The notes under the pieces were generated by a model. That model was not told the DNA's origin. It searched no databases and worked only from the letters and a program-made list of their open reading frames with translations. From Rhodospirillaceae bacterium (GTDB lineage Bacteria; Pseudomonadota; Alphaproteobacteria; UBA8366), in assembly GCA_002711555.1 (NCBI GenBank), contig PARQ01000025.1, positions 1-8,845 on the forward strand: DNA of 8,845 nt, read 5' to 3'. Positions 1-7,184 of this stretch are shown in pieces. A program made the position numbers and the translations under genes. The stretch's first letter is position 1. Every line of letters starts with the position of its first letter.

Positions 1-120
1 GAAAAAATCTAATTTTCGAAAGCGCGGAGAAATTTATAGAAAAACATACATGCTAGCTGGAACTCATTGTACTTCCAAATCAAGGCACCATCGCAAATTT
101 AACGGAACATTTCTGTGCTA

Positions 121-588
121 TTATTTAGAATTTTTACCCACAGTTGTTTTTTTGCGAGACTGTATTTTCTCTAAGCTTAATTTATCCTTTAAGCTCATAA
201 TATAAGCTGCCCCCGCAAGCAAAAGTATAGCACCTGAAGCAGCTAGAAGTGTGGTGTCTTCGATATTTTTGCCTTGAGCTATCATCACACGACACAAAGC
301 TGTGATCGCAATAATTATTGGGAGTGTTACGGGGATCCGGCTACTTGCATAGAAAGCTCCGATCATGCCAACGATTTCGGCGTAAATAAATAGTAAAAAT
401 AAGTCGCCAAGTAATATCTCTTTTTTTTCCCATAGGGCATGAACCTCAATAGCGGCAGCTAACATTGTAAGGGCACCAATCACTGCGAGTAGCCCCTTTT
501 CACTGACGACAGTAGTCCAATGAAGCCGGCGATTTACCGACTTGGTGTTCAAAATTTTATTCATTTTTTTCTCTGAAAATATCTTCAT
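121..588 (-). CDS. PsiE-like (phosphate-starvation-inducible E family) membrane protein
   Basis: A 155-residue integral membrane protein with four predicted hydrophobic helices at about residues 33-51, 58-80, 87-104 and 112-131. Both ends are Lys/Arg-rich. The second and third helices carry the pattern that made me recognise PsiE: a helix with LFLLFIYAEIVGM, a short loop with a small basic patch and a Pro (SSRIPV), then IIIAITALCRVMI. E. coli PsiE is about 136 residues, so the length fits. The family's molecular function is unknown; in E. coli the gene is induced by phosphate starvation through PhoB. The first ATG has only a weak upstream AGG. A second in-frame ATG at residue 9 (plus-strand 562-564) follows an AGAGA stretch and is an alternative start. 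It diverges from the transport operon to its right, so it is probably transcribed separately. I saw no clear Pho box upstream. Confident of the family, not of the start or any role. Confidence 0.82.
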   Translation of the reverse strand: MKIFSEKKMNKILNTKSVNRRLHWTTVVSEKGLLAVIGALTMLAAAIEVHALWEKKEILLGDLFLLFIYAEIVGMIGAFYASSRIPVTLPIIIAITALCRVMIAQGKNIEDTTLLAASGAILLLAGAAYIMSLKDKLSLEKIQSRKKTTVGKNSK

Positions 589-983
589 GTGCCTGGTGTA
601 ACCAAAAAATAATTAAAATCTTATCCACCGAGGTAGAACTCCCTACTGTAGTGTAGAGATTAATAAAGCATCGGTAAAATGGATATTTTCAAAGCTCGCA
701 AAATAATGCGATTTGCACGCCAAGAGGACCAAGATAAACAGGCTACTTGTTTGACTACTTTCTCACCTTTGTTTGAAATTAGTTTTGTAATTTAAAAATA
801 ATCACAACAATACGAACACCAAAGAATGTTTTGCTCATCTAAAGTGTCTTGATTTCATTTTTTTCATTTGATCAATATTACCGAAAATACCCCGTAGTAA
901 ATATCAATGAATTTTGCTTATTTCCTTTATGTATATTTTAGGAAAAAGGAAAGACGATCATTTTTATTTTTAAGTAGCATTTT

Positions 984-1008
984 TTGACAATTAATATGAA
1001 CTCATAAT
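984..1008 (+). promoter_or_regulatory. Possible promoter: TTGACA with short-spaced CATAAT
   Basis: A perfect sigma-70 -35 hexamer TTGACA (984-989) is followed by CATAAT at 1003-1008. The spacer is only 13 bases, clearly shorter than the usual 16-18, so the pair is suboptimal and may be chance in AT-rich DNA. If used, it would give a leader of about 180 bases for the LolA-like gene. Confidence 0.2.
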
Positions 1009-1098
1009 GAGGAATGATAACACTAATTACTTAATATTAAGCATCTGTTATTATTGAATATTTGTCCTTTTAAAAAACCTTTTTTCTCATCTCTCCCA

Positions 1099-1127
1099 TT
1101 GTTCTCGGCCTAGTTTTTTCGTATCCT
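1099..1127 (+). promoter_or_regulatory. Candidate promoter of the transport operon
   Basis: TTGTTC (1099-1104) and TATCCT (1122-1127) are separated by 17 bases, the optimal sigma-70 spacing, and lie about 70 bases before the preferred start codon at 1197. The -35 matches the consensus in only three positions and the -10 in four, so this is a positional guess rather than a strong match. Confidence 0.27.
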
Positions 1128-1183
1128 CTAACACTAGTCCGCTTCAAGAATTAACGGTCTAAACTTTCAATTATGCATTGTTC

Positions 1184-1187
1184 TGGA
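1184..1187 (+). promoter_or_regulatory. Ribosome-binding site deciding the LolA-like start
   Basis: GGAG lies 9 bases before the ATG at 1197. The upstream in-frame ATG at 1173 has no purine-rich Shine-Dalgarno sequence before it, and using it would add eight residues in front of the signal peptide. The 1197 start is therefore preferred. Confidence 0.55.
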
Positions 1188-1196
1188 GATGTAGTT

Positions 1197-2021
1197 ATGA
1201 CTTTTGTACGCCAAACGCCATTAATGATAGTCGCAAGCCTTGCCTTATCATTACTTCCCTCGGTGACCATGGCCGACACGAAAAGCCTATCCGGCCGGCA
1301 AATTATGGATGAGGTTGAAGCCCGTCACGACAAACCCTTCGAGTTTGAAATACAAAAAATGACCTTGGTAGACAAGTCAGGGAAGAAAGAAGTGCGTGAT
1401 GTGCGGAGGTTCACTCGTGAAAAAGATAAGTCGCAAACTCGGTATCTTACAATCTTCAGATCTCCTTCCGGCATAAAAGGTACGGCTATGCTGACTTGGC
1501 AGAATGATAGCAAGGCTGATGATCAGTGGCTGTATTTGCCCGCGCAGGGGAAAAAACTGAAACGGATAGCGAAGGGGGGTAAACGAAATTACTTCATGGG
1601 CACAGATTATACTTATGAGGATCTGGTGTCTGAGGCTAAGGAGAAATTTTCTTACGATAGACAAGCAGATGAAAAGCTGAATGGTGAGAGTGCATTCGTT
1701 GTAAAGGCGATGGCCAAAGACAAACAGCTAAAGAAAGATACTGGGTACAAATATAGACTTCTTTGGGTGGGGCAGAAGCATTTTAATATAATAAGAACGG
1801 ATTATTTCAATCGCAGAGGCAAGCTTATCAAGCGTCAAACCACAGACAAGTGGGTGAATGTTGAAGGAAAAGCATGGCGTGCAAATCTTTCAACTATGGA
1901 ACATCTCAAGAATAAGCATAAAACAATTACAGAAGTTGTCGAACGTAGCCTCAAGGAAGCTGATGCTCCTTCAAAGAATTTCAGAAAAAAAACCATTACC
2001 TCCGGCAAACTAGCGCGTTAA
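1197..2021 (+). CDS. Secreted outer-membrane lipoprotein-sorting (LolA-like, PF17131-type) protein
   Basis: A 274-residue exported protein from the preferred start; a start at 1173 would give 282. Residues 1-26 form a signal peptide with a hydrophobic core (MIVASLALSLL) and a likely cleavage after TMA, before Asp27. The mature part carries the hallmarks of the LolA-like family found next to RND/MMPL permeases: an FRSPSGIKGTAML strand, DQWLYLPA at residues 109-116, and R123-I-A followed by YFMGTDYTYEDL around 132-143. Proteins of this fold have a half-open beta-barrel that holds lipids or lipoprotein acyl chains. A periplasmic carrier working with the permease encoded 79 bases downstream is the natural inference, but the substrate is unknown. 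It should not be read as housekeeping LolA: it is longer, and its conserved blocks are those of the RND-associated group. It heads a three-gene operon. Confidence 0.85.
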   Translation: MTFVRQTPLMIVASLALSLLPSVTMADTKSLSGRQIMDEVEARHDKPFEFEIQKMTLVDKSGKKEVRDVRRFTREKDKSQTRYLTIFRSPSGIKGTAMLTWQNDSKADDQWLYLPAQGKKLKRIAKGGKRNYFMGTDYTYEDLVSEAKEKFSYDRQADEKLNGESAFVVKAMAKDKQLKKDTGYKYRLLWVGQKHFNIIRTDYFNRRGKLIKRQTTDKWVNVEGKAWRANLSTMEHLKNKHKTITEVVERSLKEADAPSKNFRKKTITSGKLAR

Positions 2022-2100
2022 TCCGGCGGAATTTCCAATCAAAAAGGTAGTTGCAACTCAAGACCACGGTTTACTGGCTCTTTAAATTTAGGAAAACAGC

Positions 2101-4935
2101 ATGGCAGAAGGCAATGTAAAATCCTTAGCGCAACACGGCAGCAGAGGAGCGGAGAGCGGGAATAACGTTAAAAAAAAGCCGTGGTATGAAATAGCAATGA
2201 CTTTTGGAGCTCGCCGCCCAATCGTCAGTTTTCTGTTGGCTGCTATCATCACTGGCATATCATTTTTTGGAGCCATGAAGCTAACCGTAGATGGCAGCTT
2301 TGATATCCTCTACAGCAAAAATGATCCGGGCTATGCTCCGTACCAAGAGACTGTCGCAGAGTTTGGTTCAGACAATATTGTTCTTGTTTATTTCAAAGAT
2401 AAGAAATTATTTTCAAAGAAAAAACTCAGCTTAATTGAAGAGTTTGCGTTCGGTTTAGAGGATGTGAAATACGTTGAAAAGCAAGAAAGCTTGTTCACTG
2501 CGTTGAATATTCGGGCGGGGCCGGACGGGTTAGACATGAACCCATTGATGGATGCCACTCCCGAAACGGCTCAAGAGATAGCGAAAGCCCGCGAAGATGC
2601 GCTTTATAGTCCAATTATGCGCGGGACTTACATTTCCGACGACGCAATGAAGACGACTGTTGTGGTTACATTGCAGAATATCGAGGGAGATCCAACTTTT
2701 AATCGCAAAGCGGCAGCTGAAATCAATAGTCGCCTCAAAAATATTCGTGGTGAATTTGAGGATGTTTTTGTAATGGGGGCGCCTCGAATAAATGTAGCTA
2801 TTGAAAGAGGTTTGTTCAACGATATCGGATTACTTACTCCGATTGGTGCGGTGCTTCTGGTAGTCATACTGCTGAGCCAACTGAGGACCCCAGTTGCTGC
2901 CGGTTTGCCATTAATTACTGCTGGAATGAGTATTCTGTGGACCGCAGGTTTTATGGGTTTTGCCGGAATACCTTTAAACCTTTTGACAGCAATCTTACCA
3001 GCTTTGGTGATCGTGATTGGCTCAACCGAAGATACGCACATGTTAACAGCATATTTGGATGGTTTGTCCAAAGATGACCCTCCAAATCGGGTGAATGCTG
3101 TCCGTTTTATGGCAGTTCATGTGGGTCTGCCAATTTTTATCACTTCCTTCACCACGGCTGTTGGCTTCATGGCAAATATCTCGAGTGATCTGATAATGGT
3201 CCAGCATTTTGGGATTACGGCAGGCTACGCAATGGTGGCAAATTTAATCGTAACCATATTAATGCTTCCTTTATTGTTGAGGTTTTTTGGGCCGCGCAAG
3301 TCAAAATTACAGGGCGACAGTGAAAATGTTGTTGGGCTGGCCGGAAAAGTGCTGTCTATCCTGGATATCCTCGGAGGACGGTATGAGCGGAGAGTGGTGG
3401 TCGTAGTTTTATTGGCGGCAACTATCTTTGCAGGCTTCGCGACCAAAGTTCAAACGAGCAATGACCCTTTGTCATTTTTTAAACCAGATAATTCGGTAAG
3501 GATCGACGCCGACATCTTGCACAATGACTTGGCAGGGATGCAAGTATTTTACTTATCCATCAATGCAGACTCCGGCAAGGATTTTAAAGATCCAAAATGG
3601 CTGCAAAAAGTTGACAAAATTCAAAATGTAATGAGGCAGCAAGGGGCATATGACAAAGTCACTTCAATTGCTGATTACTTGAAACTCGTTAATCAGGAGA
3701 TGAACCAGGGAAATAAAGCGTTTTATGTAATGCCGAAGACACGCGCATTGGCAGAACAGTATCTCTTACTTTTTGCGAGACCAGACGTTGAGCGTTTTAT
3801 CAATGCAGACGCGACGCGAGCAAATCTTATGGTGCGTCACAATATATCAAATTCTTACGAACTAAAAAAATATTTAGATGATCTTAGAGGCAAAATTGCT
3901 GGAATTCTTGGTCCTAAAACCACTTACCACATAACGAGTAAAAATATTTTGATCAACAATGGCGCTGAAACAATGATCAAGAGCCAAAGCACGTCTATTA
4001 TTTTGCTGGTGGCTATTATTTTTGTGCTGATGTGTTTGCTTTATACCTCTTTCACTGCTGGCTTTGTTTCTTTAGTGCCTAATCTTATACCGGTTATCAC
4101 CATGTTTGGCATAATGGGACTATTTGGGGTGCCGCTCAACGCTGGCACCACTTTGGTATCAGTTATTGCAATAGGCATAGCTATTGATGATACCATTCAT
4201 TTGCTAACAAACTTTAACGATCAATTGAAAGTTAATCCAGATCAAACGGTCGCTGCAAGAGCAGCAGTGCGCGTAGAGGCAATACCGGTTGTATCAACGT
4301 CGTTGGCTTTGGCCTTCGCTTTTCTTTCGTTGCTTTTATCGGATTTTACAATCATCATTCAATTTGGGCTCTTATGTGCTGTAACGATGGTAATGGCATT
4401 GATTACAGATTTGTTAATAACGCCTATTCTGCTGAAACGATTTAGACTTGTCAGTTTATGGGACATTGCATCGCTTAAGCTTAACCAAAAAGTTTTGGCG
4501 GATAGCGAGGTGTTCAAAGGCATGACTGCTTATCAAATGCGTAAAACAATATTACTGTCTTATGCAAAAGAGTTTGAACCTGGTGAGGATGTATTTCTCC
4601 AGGGTTCCACGGATCGTAATATGTACGTAATTCTGTCGGGTAAAGCAGAGGTGGTGCTCGGTGTAAAAGATGGGAAAGAAACTTTATTGGCTACGCTGGG
4701 GACCTCAGAAATATTTGGTGAAGCTGCTTATGCTGGGAATGTCGCCAGAACAGCTACTGTGCGTGTTCCGGAGAACTCGAAAGAACCTCTGAAGGTACTT
4801 ATGCTGGAGCAAGAGCGCGTTGCATCAGCTATGCGTTCCTACCCTCGCATCCATGCTCTTTTGAATCGTAATATTAGCGCCATATTGGCGGGTAGGCTTG
4901 CAAATATGGGCGAGCAGCTGAGCACTCGAGATTAA
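2101..4935 (+). CDS. RND/MMPL family permease with C-terminal cyclic-nucleotide-binding domain
   Basis: A 944-residue inner-membrane transporter of the RND superfamily (MMPL/COG1033 type). The two halves have the same plan: TM1 at about 41-59, a periplasmic domain to about 240, then TM2-6 to about 395; TM7 at 432-447, a second periplasmic domain to about 630, then TM8-12 to about 778. Each half has the intramembrane acidic motif expected for proton coupling: G307-x3-D311 (GSTEDTH) and G692-x3-D696-D697 (GIAIDDTIH). After the last helix, residues about 800-930 read as a cNMP-binding domain. EPGEDVFLQG and MYVILSGKAEVVLG form the beta-roll, followed by the cassette F872-G-E874-A-A with R883-T884-A885, equivalent to CRP Glu72 and Arg82-Ser83. 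This end would be cytoplasmic and could gate transport. AGGA 7 bases before the ATG supports the start. The substrate is unknown, probably hydrophobic given the LolA-like partner. Confidence 0.9.
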   Translation: MAEGNVKSLAQHGSRGAESGNNVKKKPWYEIAMTFGARRPIVSFLLAAIITGISFFGAMKLTVDGSFDILYSKNDPGYAPYQETVAEFGSDNIVLVYFKDKKLFSKKKLSLIEEFAFGLEDVKYVEKQESLFTALNIRAGPDGLDMNPLMDATPETAQEIAKAREDALYSPIMRGTYISDDAMKTTVVVTLQNIEGDPTFNRKAAAEINSRLKNIRGEFEDVFVMGAPRINVAIERGLFNDIGLLTPIGAVLLVVILLSQLRTPVAAGLPLITAGMSILWTAGFMGFAGIPLNLLTAILPALVIVIGSTEDTHMLTAYLDGLSKDDPPNRVNAVRFMAVHVGLPIFITSFTTAVGFMANISSDLIMVQHFGITAGYAMVANLIVTILMLPLLLRFFGPRKSKLQGDSENVVGLAGKVLSILDILGGRYERRVVVVVLLAATIFAGFATKVQTSNDPLSFFKPDNSVRIDADILHNDLAGMQVFYLSINADSGKDFKDPKWLQKVDKIQNVMRQQGAYDKVTSIADYLKLVNQEMNQGNKAFYVMPKTRALAEQYLLLFARPDVERFINADATRANLMVRHNISNSYELKKYLDDLRGKIAGILGPKTTYHITSKNILINNGAETMIKSQSTSIILLVAIIFVLMCLLYTSFTAGFVSLVPNLIPVITMFGIMGLFGVPLNAGTTLVSVIAIGIAIDDTIHLLTNFNDQLKVNPDQTVAARAAVRVEAIPVVSTSLALAFAFLSLLLSDFTIIIQFGLLCAVTMVMALITDLLITPILLKRFRLVSLWDIASLKLNQKVLADSEVFKGMTAYQMRKTILLSYAKEFEPGEDVFLQGSTDRNMYVILSGKAEVVLGVKDGKETLLATLGTSEIFGEAAYAGNVARTATVRVPENSKEPLKVLMLEQERVASAMRSYPRIHALLNRNISAILAGRLANMGEQLSTRD

Positions 4936-4940
4936 CTTTC

Positions 4941-6332
4941 ATGCATAAGAACGTTAAAGCTGTTTTTGCAACCCTTCTGTGCATGGGCCTTCAGACAGCT
5001 ATTGGCTCGGCCGAAGCTGGCCCAGAAGTCGACGCGAAAATTAAGAAAGCTATGATCGCACCAGTTAATAAGGTGCTCGTTGATCTTGCAACCAATTTCC
5101 AACGCACCGCTAGTGCTTCGTTTTCTGGCTTTGTTACCAAACTGGACGATAGCTCAATCCGCGATGACTACGTTGTCTTTAGCCCAAGACTTGAAGGGGA
5201 AACGGAGGCAAGTCTAAACGAAGAGTTTTCAATCGGCATGAAGGGATATTTTTCTCTATCTACGGATCCGGATACGGTGCAGGGTTGGTTTAACGGCCCT
5301 GGGCAGCATTACCGGAAAATTCGTCATGCCGATCTAACTGCAGCTTGGCTCAAATATGAGGCTGAAGATTATGAGTTAATCCTTGGCAAAGATGTACTAT
5401 CGATGGGATTGCTTGAGCTTCATTCCCCCTCTGATCGATTTGGTTTGTGGGATGGAAGCGATCCGTCATCTACAACGGAGTTAGGTGTCTGGCATCTGGG
5501 TTTAAATTATTTCATTGATGACGACACCATCTCATTCAAGTTTCTCCCATTTGACAAAAAATCAATAAGCCCCGGCTTGGGTTCTAGGTGGGCTGGTACT
5601 TCTGGTAGCTCTGTTTTTTTGAATCTACCAGCTGGGTCATCGGTGGTTGATTTTTACCATCCAACCCATTTTGAAAATATGGGTTATTTGGCGTTATATG
5701 AGGGTGCACGAGAGGGTATTGATTTTTTTGGGTTTGCTCATCACGGTCCATCAAGTTATTCGGCACTGAGTTCTACCACGCGAAATGTAGCTGATTTTAA
5801 TTCACTTGTTTTGGAAAGAGTGAATCCCATTTCTCTCAGCACCGGAGCTGGATTGTCTCGTGTGATAGATGAATGGAAATTCACCGGTGAGGTAGTTTAT
5901 CAGAGAACTTATAACGGCCGAGACGAGGACTTTATTCGGTACGGAGCAGGCCTTAGTTATACCGATAGTAGGTTCGCTAACTTTCTTGGTTTGGAGAAGA
6001 TAACTTCGATAGCAGAATTCTCCGGGGATGAAATAATTAGCGACGCTTATGCAGATGATTGGGTTCAAAGCTCGAAGCTGTCTCGACCATTCCGTCGCAC
6101 AGTTTTTCTGCGAGTAGTGGTTGAGCACAATGAAGAACTTAGCTACTTCGCAGGTAGTACCGTAAATATCAAGTATGAGGATCATACTTTTGGTGCCGGC
6201 GTTGAATATCGTCCAAGTGACAACCTTAAAATACAAATGAGTGGAGCATTTTTTGAGGGTAATTCAGACACCCATTTCGGGCGATGGACTGATAATGAGC
6301 TTATTAGACTTGGCGCAGAGTATTCATTTTAG
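4941..6332 (+). CDS. Predicted outer-membrane beta-barrel protein of the transport operon
   Basis: A 463-residue secreted protein. Residues 1-26 form a signal peptide (basic start, core VFATLLCMGL, cleavage after AEA before Gly27) with no lipobox. The mature protein consists of alternating hydrophobic/polar strands rich in Tyr, Phe and Gly, and ends in RLGAEYSF, the aromatic C-terminal signature read by the BAM machinery. Around residues 148-170 it has LGKDVLSMG followed by SPSDRFGLWD. This resembles the 'GRQ-x-x-x-WG' plus Pro/Asp constriction segments of DUF1302-like and related porin families, but I cannot assign a family. The start lies 5 bases after the permease stop with no clear Shine-Dalgarno, so translational coupling is likely. 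Its position suggests an outer-membrane exit or entry pore for whatever the LolA-like protein and permease handle. Confident of barrel and location, not of substrate. Confidence 0.78.
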   Translation: MHKNVKAVFATLLCMGLQTAIGSAEAGPEVDAKIKKAMIAPVNKVLVDLATNFQRTASASFSGFVTKLDDSSIRDDYVVFSPRLEGETEASLNEEFSIGMKGYFSLSTDPDTVQGWFNGPGQHYRKIRHADLTAAWLKYEAEDYELILGKDVLSMGLLELHSPSDRFGLWDGSDPSSTTELGVWHLGLNYFIDDDTISFKFLPFDKKSISPGLGSRWAGTSGSSVFLNLPAGSSVVDFYHPTHFENMGYLALYEGAREGIDFFGFAHHGPSSYSALSSTTRNVADFNSLVLERVNPISLSTGAGLSRVIDEWKFTGEVVYQRTYNGRDEDFIRYGAGLSYTDSRFANFLGLEKITSIAEFSGDEIISDAYADDWVQSSKLSRPFRRTVFLRVVVEHNEELSYFAGSTVNIKYEDHTFGAGVEYRPSDNLKIQMSGAFFEGNSDTHFGRWTDNELIRLGAEYSF

Positions 6333-6662
6333 CGGGAGTACATTGACTTTTTAGCGTAACAGAATTGCACTTTCGGTATCGAGGAATATCAACTGAATTT
6401 CTATAATTCACTGAAAAAAATGATGGTAATTGTTTGCGGGTAAGAGCCATTATGATGATGGGCTGGGCCTGCAATTTATTATTTCGCTTCCATACCTAAA
6501 ACATCAAATTAATTGTGCGTTCTTTAGTGGCTTAAGCATATTTTTTCGCATCTCCTCTTTGTGGATAATAACTAACGTAGCAGTCTCACGTAGGGAATGT
6601 CCCGACAGATCTACTGAAAGTTACAAAGGTTATGATATTAAAAGTTATGGAGAAAGTGTTAG
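6333..6662. other. Intergenic region after the transport operon
   Basis: 330 bases with no well-supported gene. A TTG-initiated 90-codon open frame (6430-6702) crosses it but has no ribosome-binding site and an unconvincing product. A perfect TATAAT at 6402-6407 has no -35 partner at proper spacing. TATGAT at 6631-6636, about 27 bases before the next start codon, also lacks a good -35. A single consensus DnaA-box word lies at 6560-6568 on the minus strand. No clear intrinsic terminator was seen after the barrel gene. Confidence 0.5.
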
Positions 6663-6917
6663 ATGCCTAAGAATTCGTTTGAACAGCTGCACAATAAGAT
6701 AACAAATCAAATCGTATGCTCAAAATGTGAGATCGAATTTATGAAAGGTGGGACTGGAAGCCGATCATTGCAGCAATATTCCTCGCTTGATGTAGGGTTC
6801 ACCAACAGGGGCCTGCAAGTGTGGTGCCGCAGACATGATGTAAACGTGGTGCATGTTGATTTTGATGGTAATAGACTAAAAGCAGACTTTCGGTCTTTGG
6901 AGCCTAAATTACAATGA
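6663..6917 (+). CDS. Small conserved-looking Cys/His protein of unknown function
   Basis: An 84-residue soluble protein with no signal peptide or membrane segment. GGAG at 6649-6652 precedes the ATG by 10 bases, supporting the start. The centre (SLDVGFTNRGLQVWCRRHDVNVVHVDFDG, read in two parts: residues 41-54 and 55-69) resembles a family of short hypothetical proteins I have seen in gammaproteobacterial genomes, where GLQVWC-x-RH is the conserved core. Cys19-x2-Cys22 and Cys55-x2-His58 form two metal-ligand-like pairs, so a single zinc site is plausible, but this is inference from spacing. No function is known to me. It lies between the transport operon and lemA, about 330 and 270 bases from them, so it is probably its own transcription unit. 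The main doubt is its short length. Confidence 0.65.
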   Translation: MPKNSFEQLHNKITNQIVCSKCEIEFMKGGTGSRSLQQYSSLDVGFTNRGLQVWCRRHDVNVVHVDFDGNRLKADFRSLEPKLQ

Positions 6918-7005
6918 ACAAGGTTATGATTTTTTCGACGTAAATTGAGGTAAATTATTGTAAGTGTTAGATGTAGGACCTAGCAAACAAATACTGGGTA
7001 CGACT

Positions 7006-7033
7006 TTGAGGTTTGAATAAGTGTGTCTATATT
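7006..7033 (+). promoter_or_regulatory. Candidate sigma-70 promoter for lemA
   Basis: TTGAGG (7006-7011) and TATATT (7028-7033) are 16 bases apart, with four and five matches to consensus respectively. Transcription would start near 7040, giving a leader of about 145 bases containing the inverted repeat at 7061-7089. This is the best promoter-like pair in the window, but it is judged by eye only. Confidence 0.4.
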
Positions 7034-7060
7034 TGTTTATCGACGCGCTATGGGATTTTT

Positions 7061-7089
7061 TATACGTTATCTCCATCGGGTAACGTATA
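7061..7089. repeat. Perfect 9-bp inverted repeat in the lemA leader
   Basis: TATACGTTA (7061-7069) and TAACGTATA (7081-7089) are exact reverse complements separated by 11 bases; a C-G and two G-U pairs could extend the stem inward. It sits just downstream of the candidate lemA promoter, so it could be a repressor operator or an RNA hairpin in the 5' leader. No T-run follows it on the plus strand, so it is not a plus-strand terminator. On the minus strand it would be followed by AAAAA, read as TTTTT on the transcript strand only in the opposite orientation, where no gene ends. Confidence 0.5.
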
Positions 7090-7091
7090 GG

Positions 7092-7101
7092 GAGGATCCT
7101 C
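7092..7101. repeat. 10-bp perfect palindrome GAGGATCCTC
   Basis: The palindrome lies two bases downstream of the 9-bp inverted repeat in the lemA leader. It may be part of the same regulatory site or a coincidence. Confidence 0.3.
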
Positions 7102-7173
7102 AATTATTAAGATTATAAAGATTTGCGAGGCTGTATCAGCGTAAGAGAAAGTCAGCTGGCATCCAAGTGCATT

Positions 7174-7179
7174 AGGAGG
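7174..7179 (+). promoter_or_regulatory. Strong ribosome-binding site of lemA
   Basis: AGGAGG, complementary to the 3' end of 16S rRNA, lies 5 bases before the ATG at 7185. It is the strongest Shine-Dalgarno in the window and fixes the lemA start. It suggests high translation compared with its neighbours, which have weak or absent sites. Confidence 0.8.
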
Positions 7180-7184
7180 TTTTT

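Larger units (their letters stand above)
589..1196. other. Long AT-rich intergenic region between divergent genes
   Basis: About 0.6 kb with no credible gene on either strand. It must contain the promoters of the minus-strand psiE-like gene and of the plus-strand transport operon. Visible elements are a TTGACA hexamer at 984-989, a 10-base palindrome TTAATATTAA at 1031-1040, a weak TTTCCT/AGGAAA inverted repeat (921-926 and 940-945), and several homopolymeric A and T runs. The length and AT-richness would suit binding of nucleoid proteins or regulators, but that is inference. No tRNA-like or convincing riboswitch-like structure was recognised. Confidence 0.6.

Noticed and set aside
868..881. 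FNR/CRP-like half site (TTGATCAATATTAC)
   Set aside because: Only the left half matches TTGAT; the right half differs from ATCAA in two of five positions. Such words are common in AT-rich DNA.
921..945. Inverted repeat TTTCCT / AGGAAA as a terminator
   Set aside because: Only six AT-rich pairs around a 13-base loop, and no gene ends nearby on either strand.
2628..3071. 147-codon minus-strand open frame inside the permease gene
   Set aside because: It lies wholly within the well-supported RND/MMPL coding region and has no family resemblance; it is an antisense shadow. The same holds for the other antisense frames within the LolA-like, barrel and SH3-like genes.
6560..6568. Consensus DnaA box (TTATCCACA on the minus strand)
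   Set aside because: A single 9-base word, with only one near-match elsewhere (TTATCCACC at 621-629) about 6 kb away. There is no cluster, no DNA-unwinding region and no replication gene, so it is not an origin.
6430..6702. 90-codon open frame starting with TTG
   Set aside because: No ribosome-binding site, rare start codon, no recognisable domain, and it overlaps the start of the better-supported small Cys/His gene at 6663.
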